This document shows, piece after piece, positions 9,957-19,000 of a DNA stretch of 64,000 bases (the stretch's first letter is position 1; each line of letters starts with the position of its first letter). The notes beneath the pieces were generated by a model. The model was given only the letters and a program-made list of their open reading frames with translations. It made no database searches and was not told the origin of the DNA. The translations under genes were made by a program, and so were the position numbers. This DNA is from Arachis hypogaea (lineage: Eukaryota > Streptophyta > Magnoliopsida > Fabales > Fabaceae), in the NCBI RefSeq assembly GCF_003086295.3, contig NC_092038.1:102083837-102147836 (forward strand), written 5' to 3'.

Positions 9957-12248
9957 TGATCTAGCCATAAACTTGATAGCTACGATTTTAGGAAATTGCA
10001 CAATCGGCAAAAATTCCTTCCGGCAAGTGCACCGGTTATCGTCAAGTAAAAACTCACAATAGAGTGAGGTCGAATCCCACAAGGATTGGTTGAATGAGCA
10101 ATTCGTATTAGAAGTGTGTTCTAGTTGAGCGGATCAAGATTTAGATGAGAATTGCAGAATGTAAACTTGCATGAATTAAAGAGCGAGAAGCTAAATTGCT
10201 GAAATTAAAGGGGATGGGGTTGATTGCATGAATTGAAATTGCAGAATGTAAATAGAAAGGGAGAGATCAGAGATGGTGAGTTCATTGGGTTTCAGGAGAT
10301 ATTGAGATCTCCGAATCAAAACATCTTTATCCCTTCCTCAACCAATGCATTCATTGAATTTTGCTTGGAAATCTTATATGATTGGATCCCAATCCCTTGG
10401 CTCACCAATTCTCTCTAAAAACAAACAAATTCCCAATCCCTTGGTTTAAATGTTCATAAGAAGAGATGATGCTCGATCACTGATTATACCACACAGTTTC
10501 ATGAACCACAATTTGGTAGGATTACATGTCACAATATCCATCCAAACCCCAATCCAATTCACTGTGAGAAAGCTTCTCTAGCATGAATCCTCCATTCCTT
10601 TCCCAAGGTTCCGAAGGATTCCAATTATGGATAGTTTCTTTCCCAAGACAACTAACCAATGGAATTAGATCGAGAAGCTTTCTAACAAAATTCAAGAGAA
10701 AAGATTGAAGAAGAAGATAAAACTATTATTGATTCATTGAATTACAATAGAGCTCCCTAACCCAATGAAAGGGGTTTAGTGATTCATAGCTCAGAATTCA
10801 ATTACAAAATATGAAAAGTGTTTCCAAAGTCTCCAAAAAGTTCTTACTAACTTAAATTCTATCCTATTTATACACTTTCTAAATTGAGCTTCTGTTGTGT
10901 TTCTTGGGCTTTGAGGCCTTTCCTTGATTTCGTTTTGCCTTGGGTTTATGGTCCATAATCCTGATGAGGCTGCTGATCCAATTCTGTAACATTCATTGAG
11001 CACTTAGTGATAAACAAGTAATGACACATGACTCAACAAATTGAAATTCCAGACTCATCAATTCTTCAGGCCCAATCCTATAAACCATGATATTCAATTG
11101 GGTTTCATACCATAATACGTTTAAGTTAATGTTTGTGCTCAAATGCTAACTTAAACTTCAATATATTTGGCCAGAAACCCTTTCTAAGAGTGGCGTTTAA
11201 GTTGAAGTTTAAGTTTCAGTTTAAGGTTAAACTGAAACTTAAACGTGGAATTGGAAGAAAGCAACCCATGAGGGTAATTAATCGAACACGTTTAAGCTTC
11301 AGTTTAAGGTTAAACTGAAGCTTAAACGTGGAAATGAAGATTGCAACCCTGGAGGCAATTCTGGTCGAACACGTTTAAGCTCCAGTTTAAGGTTAAACTG
11401 GAGCTTAAACGTGGAAATGAGAAGGCAACCCTGGAGGAGCAAAAACGCCGAACACGTTTAAGCTCCAGTTTAACCTTAAACTGGAGCTTAAACGTGGGAA
11501 TGAAGAAGGTAGCCCAGGAGTGTGAATGTCGAACACGTTTAAGCTCCAGTTTGAGGTCAAACTGGAGCTTAAACGTGGAAATGGCTTCCTGGTGCATAAT
11601 GTGGTTCGAACACGTTTAACCTCCAGTTTAAGGTTAAACTGGAGGTTAAACGTGGAAATGCTCCCTTGGTGCCATTCTCATTCTGGCGTTTAACCTTCAG
11701 TTTAAGGTTAAACTGGAGGTTAAACGCCAGTTTCCTCTTTTCTCAGCTTTCATGATTCTGGCGTTTAACCTTCAGTTTAACCTTAAACTGAAGGTTAAAC
11801 GCCACTTTCAGCTTTGGTGCATTTCTTATTCTGGCGTTTAACTTCCAGTTTAAGGTTAAACTGGAGGTTAAACGCCACATTCAGCATTATATGGCTTGGT
11901 AGTTTAAGTTCCAGTTTAAGCTTAAACTGGAACTTAAACTCCACATGTGATCTTCAAGCTTCCTTTATTGATTTTGTTGCTTCCTTGCCTAGCCTCTTCT
12001 TCCCTGAAATCATCCACACAATTGCATCAAAGTCTTGCAAAATTTCATGAGAAGTCTTCCATTCATAGCATTCAAGTAATATAACTAAAAACTCATGGAA
12101 TTTGCATCAAAATTACACTGTTTGGATGATTCATTACTTTGTTGTTCATTTAACCATTCTTGGTTACTTTAAGCTCAAGAAAATGCATAAAACAACTAAA
12201 ACTAACAGAAAAATGCTAGTGAAACTAGCCTAAGATGCCTTGGCATCA
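9957..12248 (-). repeat. 3' LTR of element C
   Basis: Same length as the LTR at 19001-21292. On the minus strand it starts TGATGCCAAGGCATC at 12248 and ends GGCTAGATCA at 9957. It includes the array of long palindromes at 11207-11940. Confidence 0.92.
11207..11940. repeat. Array of ten long palindromes inside the LTR of element C
   Basis: Ten near-perfect inverted repeats of 38-48 bases, at about 11207-11244, 11287-11330, 11370-11413, 11453-11496, 11534-11577, 11611-11654, 11683-11730, 11759-11804, 11832-11877 and 11901-11940. Typical half site: CGTTTAAGCTCCAGTTTAA; the last unit is a perfect 40-base palindrome. Spacers of about 20-45 bases differ from unit to unit. The outer half-site base pairs drift through the array (CACGTTTAAGC, then CTGGCGTTTAACC, then AGTTTAAGTT) while remaining self-complementary. 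Confidence 0.9.
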
Positions 12249-13285
12249 CAACACCAAACTTAATACTTGCTTGTCCCTAAGCAAGTCCTGAGTTATTTGA
12301 GAAGAAAGTATGAAACAAAAAGCAATTACATTGGCTATATTAGCAAGCATTTGAAGTTCATCAGAAGGGTTTTATGCAGAAGGTTGCAGCATCACTTTTT
12401 CATTCTTATCAGGTAGGATTATCACTTTTTCATTGCATCCATCAAACACTGCTATGGCCTCTTGTTATTCTTATGTCCTTGGCACTTTTTCCCTTCTTTG
12501 TTTTTCTTTTTCTTAGAGCTTCTTTGCTCCTTGTTTGCTCAGTGTCATGTGTTGCACAAGCCTTTGGCATTTTCTTTTTCTTATCAGTGCACTACACATA
12601 TCCACTACAGGCATTTTAGTTCACATTTCTTCTTGAGACATTGGTGCCCAGCACCTCTTTGTGTGACTAAATGTTTTGTATTTAGGTTGCTCTTGATAAT
12701 GGACTTTTGGTTGATAATCCCGGGTTAGTTAACCCAAGTTACCAAGTGTTGAAACACTCCTAAGAACCTATTCATCCAAGCATATCCTTAATACATAAAC
12801 ACCACAGGCATTTGTCTCAGAAGTTCAAACCATTGATGCCTAGCTTATTTTCTCAATTCTTTTTTGCTTTTTGGTTGCCCTTTTTAAGTGGCTTTTTCTT
12901 CTTCTTTTTCTTCCTTTTTCATGGCCAAAGACATTTATTCATCAAGATCCATAGACATTATTCAACTTCTACACAAAATAATAATTCTACACTCAATTTT
13001 CAGTGAGCTGACTAAACAATCAAGCATGCATACCACCACTTAATTCTACTTGATTTGTCACTAATTGAGCCAAGTTACTTTTGTTCAAACTTTTCTTTTA
13101 TTTTTGGAAACAGAACAAGCATGGCAAGCATTTGTTTAAGAAGGTGAAGTTATATCCAAATATCTAGGCATTCACTTTATTCAAAGCAGTAAACCAACAC
13201 TCCTACAAAATGACTTAAAATGAAAGAAAGCTCATAAAGACAATTCACAAACTATTATTTGATTATTAAGGAACGAGACCACCTC
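12249..13285 (-). other. 3' untranslated region of element C
   Basis: About 1 kb between the ORF2 stop and the 3' LTR with no credible protein; T- and C-rich tracts give spurious plus-strand frames. Next to the LTR, on the minus strand, a hairpin at 12265-12286 (stem ACTTGCTT, inner GGGA, stem AAGCAAGT) is followed by TTAAGTTTGGTGTTG and then the LTR. This is the C version of the hairpin-plus-motif module seen in the other elements. Confidence 0.7.
12265..12286 (-). promoter_or_regulatory. Pre-LTR hairpin module of element C
   Basis: Minus strand ACTTGCTTAGGGACAAGCAAG plus T: an eight-pair stem around AGGGAC. Relative to GTTGCTTGGGGACAAGCAAC in B, D and G, one stem pair has changed from G-C to C-G, so both sides altered together. 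It is followed by TTAAGTTTGGTGTTG and the LTR start. Confidence 0.6.
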
Positions 13286-14797
13286 TCATTTGTTGCTTGG
13301 TTCTTTTTGATTCTTGGGGTCCTGCTTCTTCTTGCTTCTTACCTCTTTTTGACCACTTGTACTTCCTTTATCTTTTCTCATGAGCTTTGTCCAGAATCCA
13401 GCCTTTTTCATTGTTTCTTCCACTCCTTTTTCAAGGATCATTGCCTTGTTTATTTCTCCTTCTTTTCTCCCTTTGAAATACTCATCAAAAGATGGGAATG
13501 CTGGGTCCATCTTGTGTAGATGTTCCCCTATGTAGTTAAGCTTGATTTGAGAACTGATGTTGTAATCAGCTTGAACTGAGTATCTTGCATTCTGCAAAGT
13601 GGTGGCTTCCTTGATTGCCAGGATATTGGCATCTTGGTGTTGGCATATGTGGCTGAGGGATTCCTGTAATTGTAAATTCTGTTCCCTTTGCAGATTTAGG
13701 AATCTTGATTCAAAGTTCCTTTGCATGTCCATCATTTTTAGGTGAAAGTCCTCTTGCCTCTCTTGAGACCTCATGTATTGTTGAGACATTCCTTCCATGA
13801 TTTCCTGCATTCTGCTCATATCCATGGGGTCTCTGGGAACTTGTTGCCTTCTTTCTGGACTTCTTTGCTCTTCTTGCTCTTCTTCTCCTTCTTGCTCTGC
13901 TTCTTGCTCCTCTTCTGCTTGTTGCCCTTCTTCATTTCTTCTTTTTGTATGTCTTGGGGCAGTTGGGCCAAGAGTCATTCTGTGAGCAGTTATGGCCATT
14001 CCAGGATATAGCCAATTAGGTCTTTCATCTTCAAGTGGTACTTGGGCATCGATGCATAGTCTAATGATGGTGCTAGGGAAGTGGAGCCAGGAGTCAGGGT
14101 CACTTTTCTCACTAAACTCTTGTATCTGTTCAGCAATGAGTTTATGAACTTTGATCTCCCCTCCCACCATAATGCAATGTAGCAAGATTGCTCTTTTAGG
14201 GACTATTTCTGAAGAGTTTGCAGTGGGTAGGATGGATCTCCTAACTATTGCATACCACCCTTTAGCTTCAGGTGTTAGGTCTCCCCTTCTCAAGACTCTT
14301 GGAGCCCCTTTTGTTTTTCTCACCCATTCAGCTCTGATGGCACAAAGATCTTCAGCAATGGTCGTATAGTCAGGTTCTCCTATCATCCTTTCCTCATAAC
14401 TTGCTTGGCTGAAACGTATGTTTTTCAGGCCAAGAGTTTTCATGATTGCCTTGGGGCTGAAGTCAACTTCCACCCCTCTCACATAGCTTTTGTAGGTGGG
14501 TTCCACGGTTGGATCCTCCCTCACTGCATTTGCATAAAACTCCTTCACCAGGTTGATGTTGATCTTAGTGATTGGCTTAGTCAAGAGCTCCCACTTCCTC
14601 TTTTTGATCTTCTCCCAAATACCTGGGAACTCATCCTTTTCAAGGTCAAAGGGAACCTCAGCTAGTACCCTTTTAGGTCTCATCCATTCGGCTTGAATCT
14701 CATGGAAAACTGATTTGTATTTCCATGCATCAAATTCTCTTTCCTCCTCCATTAGCTGCTTGTCTTTTCTTCTTTTGTGACTAGATGAGGCTGCCAT
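13286..14797 (-). CDS. ORF2 of element C, plant transposon-type protein of unknown function
   Basis: An open frame of 503 aa from ATG 14797 (MAASSSHKRRKDKQLMEEER). The first half matches ORF2 of G and D in layout: a K/R-rich start, F.DLEKDEFPGIWEKIKKRKWELLTKP, VKEFYANA, YVRGV.VDFSP, then RRGDLTPEAKGWYAIVRRSILPTANSSE and AILLHCIMVGGEI.VHKLIAEQI. This is the domain I recall as a putative plant transposon protein family (Pfam PF20167-like), present in the position of env in Athila-type elements. The second half is Glu/Gln-rich (EEEQEAEQEGEEEQEEQ) and probably coiled-coil, ending in a basic tail. No signal peptide or membrane segment is visible, so 'envelope' is only a positional name. The frame is unbroken, fitting a young insertion. 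Confidence 0.8.
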   Translation of the reverse strand: MAASSSHKRRKDKQLMEEEREFDAWKYKSVFHEIQAEWMRPKRVLAEVPFDLEKDEFPGIWEKIKKRKWELLTKPITKININLVKEFYANAVREDPTVEPTYKSYVRGVEVDFSPKAIMKTLGLKNIRFSQASYEERMIGEPDYTTIAEDLCAIRAEWVRKTKGAPRVLRRGDLTPEAKGWYAIVRRSILPTANSSEIVPKRAILLHCIMVGGEIKVHKLIAEQIQEFSEKSDPDSWLHFPSTIIRLCIDAQVPLEDERPNWLYPGMAITAHRMTLGPTAPRHTKRRNEEGQQAEEEQEAEQEGEEEQEEQRSPERRQQVPRDPMDMSRMQEIMEGMSQQYMRSQERQEDFHLKMMDMQRNFESRFLNLQREQNLQLQESLSHICQHQDANILAIKEATTLQNARYSVQADYNISSQIKLNYIGEHLHKMDPAFPSFDEYFKGRKEGEINKAMILEKGVEETMKKAGFWTKLMRKDKGSTSGQKEVRSKKKQDPKNQKEPSNK

Positions 14798-15907
14798 TGG
14801 TTCTTTAGTTTTGGCAAGTGACAAGCTAAAGTTGATAAGGTGAAGTAAGAAGGTGTTGTTAGAAGTGTGGTGAGGTTGTTTTTCGGCAATAGATAGTTAT
14901 GCTATGATGAAAGGAAATGTGCAAGAAGGAGATTTGGTGGTGTGGAGCTCGTTCCCCAATTGGTTCTTTATAGTGCAAGCAAGTGAAAAATGGACGGCTA
15001 GGGTGATTTGTGAAGGATGGCTTGATGGTAAATATGTGAATCAGGGAGAAGGACGAATTGCTTTTAACTTTCTTGGAAGTATTCTGGGTGCATTAAGTTG
15101 TACATGTAGCTTTCTTTTCATGCAGAACTTCCTTTTCCCATGTGTTAGTTTCAAAGACTTATGAACTTCCTTTTTGACCAAGAACCGTACCTTCCCCCTG
15201 GTCTTTCTCCTCCATTCTTATCCTTCCTTTGTACCTGCACAAACAAACAAAATTGCTATCATTTTTCGGTCCATGTGAATAATGAATAGTACTTACACAT
15301 GTTTTTCATTCTTTTTGAATTGTAAATCAATGATTGTCTTCATGAGCTTATAACCGTGACTTTTGTGTGTATGCACACTTATTAATGGACACCAAACTTA
15401 GTGTTTGGTAATGTCTCCTGATGACATGAAATCCATGTTGGTTGTCCTTAATGAATGTGCATAATTCTAATAAATCATAGTCACTTTGGCTCTTTGATCC
15501 TAAGCAATTTTTCTACCTAAAGTAATTGAAATCAAAGTATTTAAGCATGCAATGGTATACTTGTCATGAATTTCTAAATCCAGAGGAACTTCTTGCCTTT
15601 CATTAACTGTGTTCAAAGAGGAACACCAAACTTAATGTTTGGTTATGCACCTTAAATGAAAGATTGAATACAATTTGATAAGATTTGGGGATGCCTTTAG
15701 GCACACCAAACTCAGAGACCAATTGTATTTTACATGCATTGTTTAGTGCACCTTATCAACAGTTGTCCTGAGGATTCAAGTTCATGCATAAGAAACCATG
15801 CTTTTATTAGATGCAGAGTAAAACAATAAAGAGTAAGGATACTAAAAACATGGGTTGCCTCCCATGAAGCGCTTCTTTAACGTCACTAGCTTGACGGTTG
15901 TCCCTTG
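14798..15907 (-). other. Inter-ORF spacer of element C
   Basis: About 1.1 kb between gag-protease and ORF2. On the minus strand it begins with the post-pol hairpin (15849-15866) and carries AAGTTTGGTGT motifs near 15392, 15626 and 15702. The first two sit inside small hairpins, CCAAAC and GTTTGG around TTAGT or TTAAT (15392-15408, 15626-15642). The GCGTTTAACGCC palindromes seen at this place in B, D, F and G are absent; in C the palindromes are in the LTR instead. The hairpin that precedes ORF2 elsewhere is not recognisable. Confidence 0.6.
15849..15866 (-). promoter_or_regulatory. Post-pol hairpin of element C (loop AGGCAA)
   Basis: Minus strand CATGGGAGGCAACCCATG: stem CATGGG/CCCATG around loop AGGCAA, preceded by AAAGAAGCGCTT. 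The loop is identical to the other elements while the stem differs in compensating pairs (GCTGGG in B and F, ATTGGG in D). Confidence 0.7.
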
Positions 15908-18718
15908 TTAGGGTGGATTGTAGTGCTTGATGTCTTCTCCTCTCACTATGAAAACGTCCCCATTTAATTCTTTCATGATTTCCAAATGTTCCATAGAAAG
16001 AACTTTGTTGATTGTGAACATTTGGGGGAGCTGGGAAGGAATGGGTTTGAGGCCAGGTGGGATTGGCAGATAATGACTTGATATCACTTTATCTCCCGGA
16101 GAGAAACCTTCAGTGGGAATTTTCTTGTTTCTCCACCCTCTTGGCAATTTCTTTACAATTCTTCCTTCTCTCTTGAGGATTTCTTCATCGACCCTTATGC
16201 CAGGAGGATCCTTCTGAGTTGTTTCTATTGATTTTTGTGGCTTTAACTCTTGCAATTCTTGTTTGCCTTCCAAGGACTGTTCCAGAATTTCAACTGCTGG
16301 ATTGTTTTCCTCCAAACACAGATGGCTACTATCATCCTTAGGCTCTTCAGATTCTGGTTCAGGCTCAGATGCAGGTTTGAAAACATGGAAAATGAGCTGT
16401 TCATCATGTACTCTCAAAATTAGCTCTCCTTGTTCTATATCTATGAGTGCTCTAGCAGTGGCTAGAAATGGCCTTCCTAAAATGATAGGATGTAGGTAGC
16501 TTTCCTCCATGTCCAAAATGACAAAGTCTGTGGGAAAGAAATAATTTCCCACTTTCACCAGCACATTCTCAACTACCCCTTCAGCTTGCTTTTGAGTTTT
16601 GTCAGCCAGTTGTATGATTGCATCAGTGGATCTCACCTCATTCAGTTGTAGCCTCTTCATAAGAGTCAGAGGCATCACATTTATGCTAGCTCCTAAATCG
16701 CAGAATCCTCTGTCAATTTTTGTTTCCCCTATGATGCAAGGGATATGGAAACTTCCTGGGTCTGTTTTCTTAGAGACTATGTCCTTTTTGATGAGTGCAC
16801 TGCATTCCTTGTTCATTATTACCGTTTGTCCTCCCTTCAAAACTCTTTTCTTGCTCAGCAATTCCTTCAAATACTTGATATGTGTAGGCATCTGCTGGAG
16901 GATATCAAGAAAGGGAATATTGATATGGAGAGACTTAAATGTCTCTAGGAACCTTGAATATGTTTTCCTTTTTTCACCTCCTCCTAACCTCTGAGGAAAT
17001 GGTGCTTTTGGTTGGTATGTTTCCAGCGTGCCTTCCTTTTGCATATCCTTAGCTTGCTCCGTTTCACTTTCCTGCTTAGCTTCTTCCACACTTTCTTTCA
17101 AGATTTCTGGCTCCTTTTCTGAGGGTCTGATTCCTTCTTCTTCTGAGACTTCCTTCAATATGGTGATGGCCTTGCATTCTTCCCATCTCACTCCCTTTTG
17201 TTCCCCTTTAGGATTCTTTTCTGTGTCACTAGGGAACACTGCAGTTGATTTGGGGGCCTGTTGAGATAGTTCTCCTACTCGAGCCTCCATCCACTTGAGT
17301 TTTTCGCCATGGTTCCTTAAGGTCGATCTCACATCTTCCCTAAACCTTTTCAACTCACTTATATCCTGACCCATGTTTACTAACCTTCCTTCTATCCATT
17401 TTAATTGATCTTGAAATTGTTGGTTCGGATTGGATTGGGCAGATTGGTTATTTTGGCCATGATATGGTGGTTGGGAGTAAGTGTTTTGTGTGGCTTGGTA
17501 TGATCTTTGGTTGGAGTTTTGGTATGTGGAATTGTTATGTTGGTTGTGGTTGTAAGGTTTGTGGTTTTGTGGTTGGCTTTGCTGGTTTCCCCACCCAAAG
17601 TTTGGGTGGTTTTTCCATCCTGGGTTGTAAGTGTTGGAATGTGGATCATATGATTGCCTTTGTTGGTTTCCCACATAGTTGGCCTCTTCCCAATCACCTC
17701 CTTCAGTGCTTACTTCCTCTTGATCTTGTGTGTGTATTGCAGCCACTTGCTTTGTGTCCAATTTCCTGGTGAGCTCTGCTAATTGCTTGGCAAACACCTT
17801 GTTTTGGGCTAGAATTGTATCAACATGGTTCAGCTCCATGACTCCTTTAGTGTTGTGCCTCTCTGAAGCATAGTAGTACTCATTCTCAGCCACGGTCTCA
17901 ATCACTTCAATGGCTTCTTCCACAGTCTTTTTCCTGTTCAATGAACCTCCTGATGAATGGTCTACAGCCTTCCTTGATCCATAAGAAAGTCCATCATAGA
18001 AAATATGCAATTGCACCCAGTCATGGAACATGTCTGGTGGGCATTTCCTTGTCAATTCTTTGAACCTCTCCCATGCCTCGTAGAGTGTCTCACCATCTTG
18101 TTGTCTAAAAGTCTGAACCTCAGATCGAAGCCTATTGACCTTTTGTGGAGGGTAGAAACGTGCTAGAAACTTGCTTTCCACCTCATCCCAGGTTGTTAGG
18201 CTCCCCCTTGGGAATGATTCCAGCCACTTAGCTGCCTTGTCCCTAAGTGAAAATGGGAACAAGAGCAGTTTATAGGCATCTTCTTGGACTCCATTGGACT
18301 TCACAGTGTCGCAAATTCTCAGGAATTTTGTGAGATGTTGATTTGGGTCTTCATTAGCACTCCCACCAAATGAACAATGGTCCTCCACCAATGATATTAG
18401 CTGTGGTTTGAGTTCAAAATTGTTGGCCTGAATGGGTGGTTTCTGAATGCTGCTACCACAATTCCCAAAGGTTGGGTTTATGCATGAACCAAGAACCCTC
18501 CTCTCAGGAATGGCATTGTTTCCATCAGCCCTCTCATGGTTGTGAACTTCTCTATCCATGTTAAAATCTAGAGCTTCCTCAAAATTGTCCTCAGACTCTC
18601 CTTCAGATTCTTCTTCTCTCAGTACTCTCTTCCCTCTTGCTTCCCTTCTAAGTCTATGAAGGGTCCTCTCTGGTTCGGTATATGGAGGAGTTGATGTCTC
18701 TCCTCTCCTACCTGTCAT
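15908..18718 (-). CDS. Gag-protease fused to an integrase tail (element C)
   Basis: An open frame of 936 aa from ATG 18718 (MTGRRGETSTPP). An acidic N-terminal extension precedes Gag (residues about 75-290: RRVLGSCINP, ANNFELKPQLISLV, NEDPNQHLTKFLRICDTVK, WLESFPRGSLTTWDEVE, ARFYPPQ, LYEAWERFKELTRKCP, FYDGLSY). An Asn/Gln/His-rich region with NPGWKNHPNFGWG follows; no CCHC knuckle is present. Protease follows with [12 protein letters not shown] (catalytic Asp at residue 674) and [17 protein letters not shown]. After about 100 residues the frame ends in WRNKKIPTEGFSPGDKV, LPQMFTINKV and FIVRGEDIKHYNPP, which resembles the extreme C-terminus of integrase. RT, RNase H and the integrase core are missing without breaking the frame, as if deleted cleanly. 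Gag and protease could still serve packaging; polymerase must come from elsewhere. Confidence 0.85.
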   Translation of the reverse strand: MTGRRGETSTPPYTEPERTLHRLRREARGKRVLREEESEGESEDNFEEALDFNMDREVHNHERADGNNAIPERRVLGSCINPTFGNCGSSIQKPPIQANNFELKPQLISLVEDHCSFGGSANEDPNQHLTKFLRICDTVKSNGVQEDAYKLLLFPFSLRDKAAKWLESFPRGSLTTWDEVESKFLARFYPPQKVNRLRSEVQTFRQQDGETLYEAWERFKELTRKCPPDMFHDWVQLHIFYDGLSYGSRKAVDHSSGGSLNRKKTVEEAIEVIETVAENEYYYASERHNTKGVMELNHVDTILAQNKVFAKQLAELTRKLDTKQVAAIHTQDQEEVSTEGGDWEEANYVGNQQRQSYDPHSNTYNPGWKNHPNFGWGNQQSQPQNHKPYNHNQHNNSTYQNSNQRSYQATQNTYSQPPYHGQNNQSAQSNPNQQFQDQLKWIEGRLVNMGQDISELKRFREDVRSTLRNHGEKLKWMEARVGELSQQAPKSTAVFPSDTEKNPKGEQKGVRWEECKAITILKEVSEEEGIRPSEKEPEILKESVEEAKQESETEQAKDMQKEGTLETYQPKAPFPQRLGGGEKRKTYSRFLETFKSLHINIPFLDILQQMPTHIKYLKELLSKKRVLKGGQTVIMNKECSALIKKDIVSKKTDPGSFHIPCIIGETKIDRGFCDLGASINVMPLTLMKRLQLNEVRSTDAIIQLADKTQKQAEGVVENVLVKVGNYFFPTDFVILDMEESYLHPIILGRPFLATARALIDIEQGELILRVHDEQLIFHVFKPASEPEPESEEPKDDSSHLCLEENNPAVEILEQSLEGKQELQELKPQKSIETTQKDPPGIRVDEEILKREGRIVKKLPRGWRNKKIPTEGFSPGDKVISSHYLPIPPGLKPIPSQLPQMFTINKVLSMEHLEIMKELNGDVFIVRGEDIKHYNPP

Positions 18719-18977
18719 ACAAGAACACACCACAAGCAACAAACAAGTGGAATACTCTTGGTTAATGGAAGAGTATGGTTAGAGCAGTTGAGGAATTAAT
18801 TCAAATAGTTAGTGGGTCAGTGAGTTAGTGGCTTGAATTTAAAGGCATAAAGAAAGAAAGCAAATAACAGAGTGCAGAAATTAAAATTCAACAAGTAACT
18901 TGAACTAAATTAACAAAACAAGAAAAATGCTCAATCTAGTTAACTTCCAAATGGAGAATTGTCAATCGAAAACCAAT
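18719..18977 (-). other. Leader of element C
   Basis: About 260 bases between primer site and gag-protease ATG, much shorter than the leaders of B, F and G (540-1280 bases). No coding region is supported. Confidence 0.6.
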
Positions 18978-18994
18978 CCCCGGCAACGGCGCCA
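18978..18994 (-). promoter_or_regulatory. Primer binding site of element C, tRNA-Asp
   Basis: Minus strand TGGCGCCGTTGCCGGGG, an exact match to the complement of the tRNA-Asp 3' end, six bases from the 5' LTR. It fixes the element's orientation. Confidence 0.9.
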
Positions 18995-19000
18995 TAAACT

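Noticed and set aside
11322..11619. Mirror-image small frames (about 91 aa) on both strands across the palindrome array
   Set aside because: They are direct consequences of palindromic DNA (repeated KLQFKVKLELKR on both strands) and are not independent genes.
11207..11940. Regular palindromic repeats with unique spacers, resembling a CRISPR array
   Set aside because: The repeats vary in sequence, are longer palindromes than CRISPR repeats, occur identically in both LTRs of a plant retrotransposon, and no Cas-like gene is present.
13742..14665. Plus-strand frames opposite ORF2 of element C
   Set aside because: Antisense shadows of the minus-strand coding sequence; Leu/Ser-rich composition reflects the Glu/Gln-rich complement.
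18978..18994. A tRNA-Asp gene at the TGGCGCC sites
   Set aside because: Only 17 bases matching the tRNA 3' end are present next to LTRs; these are primer sites, not tRNA genes.
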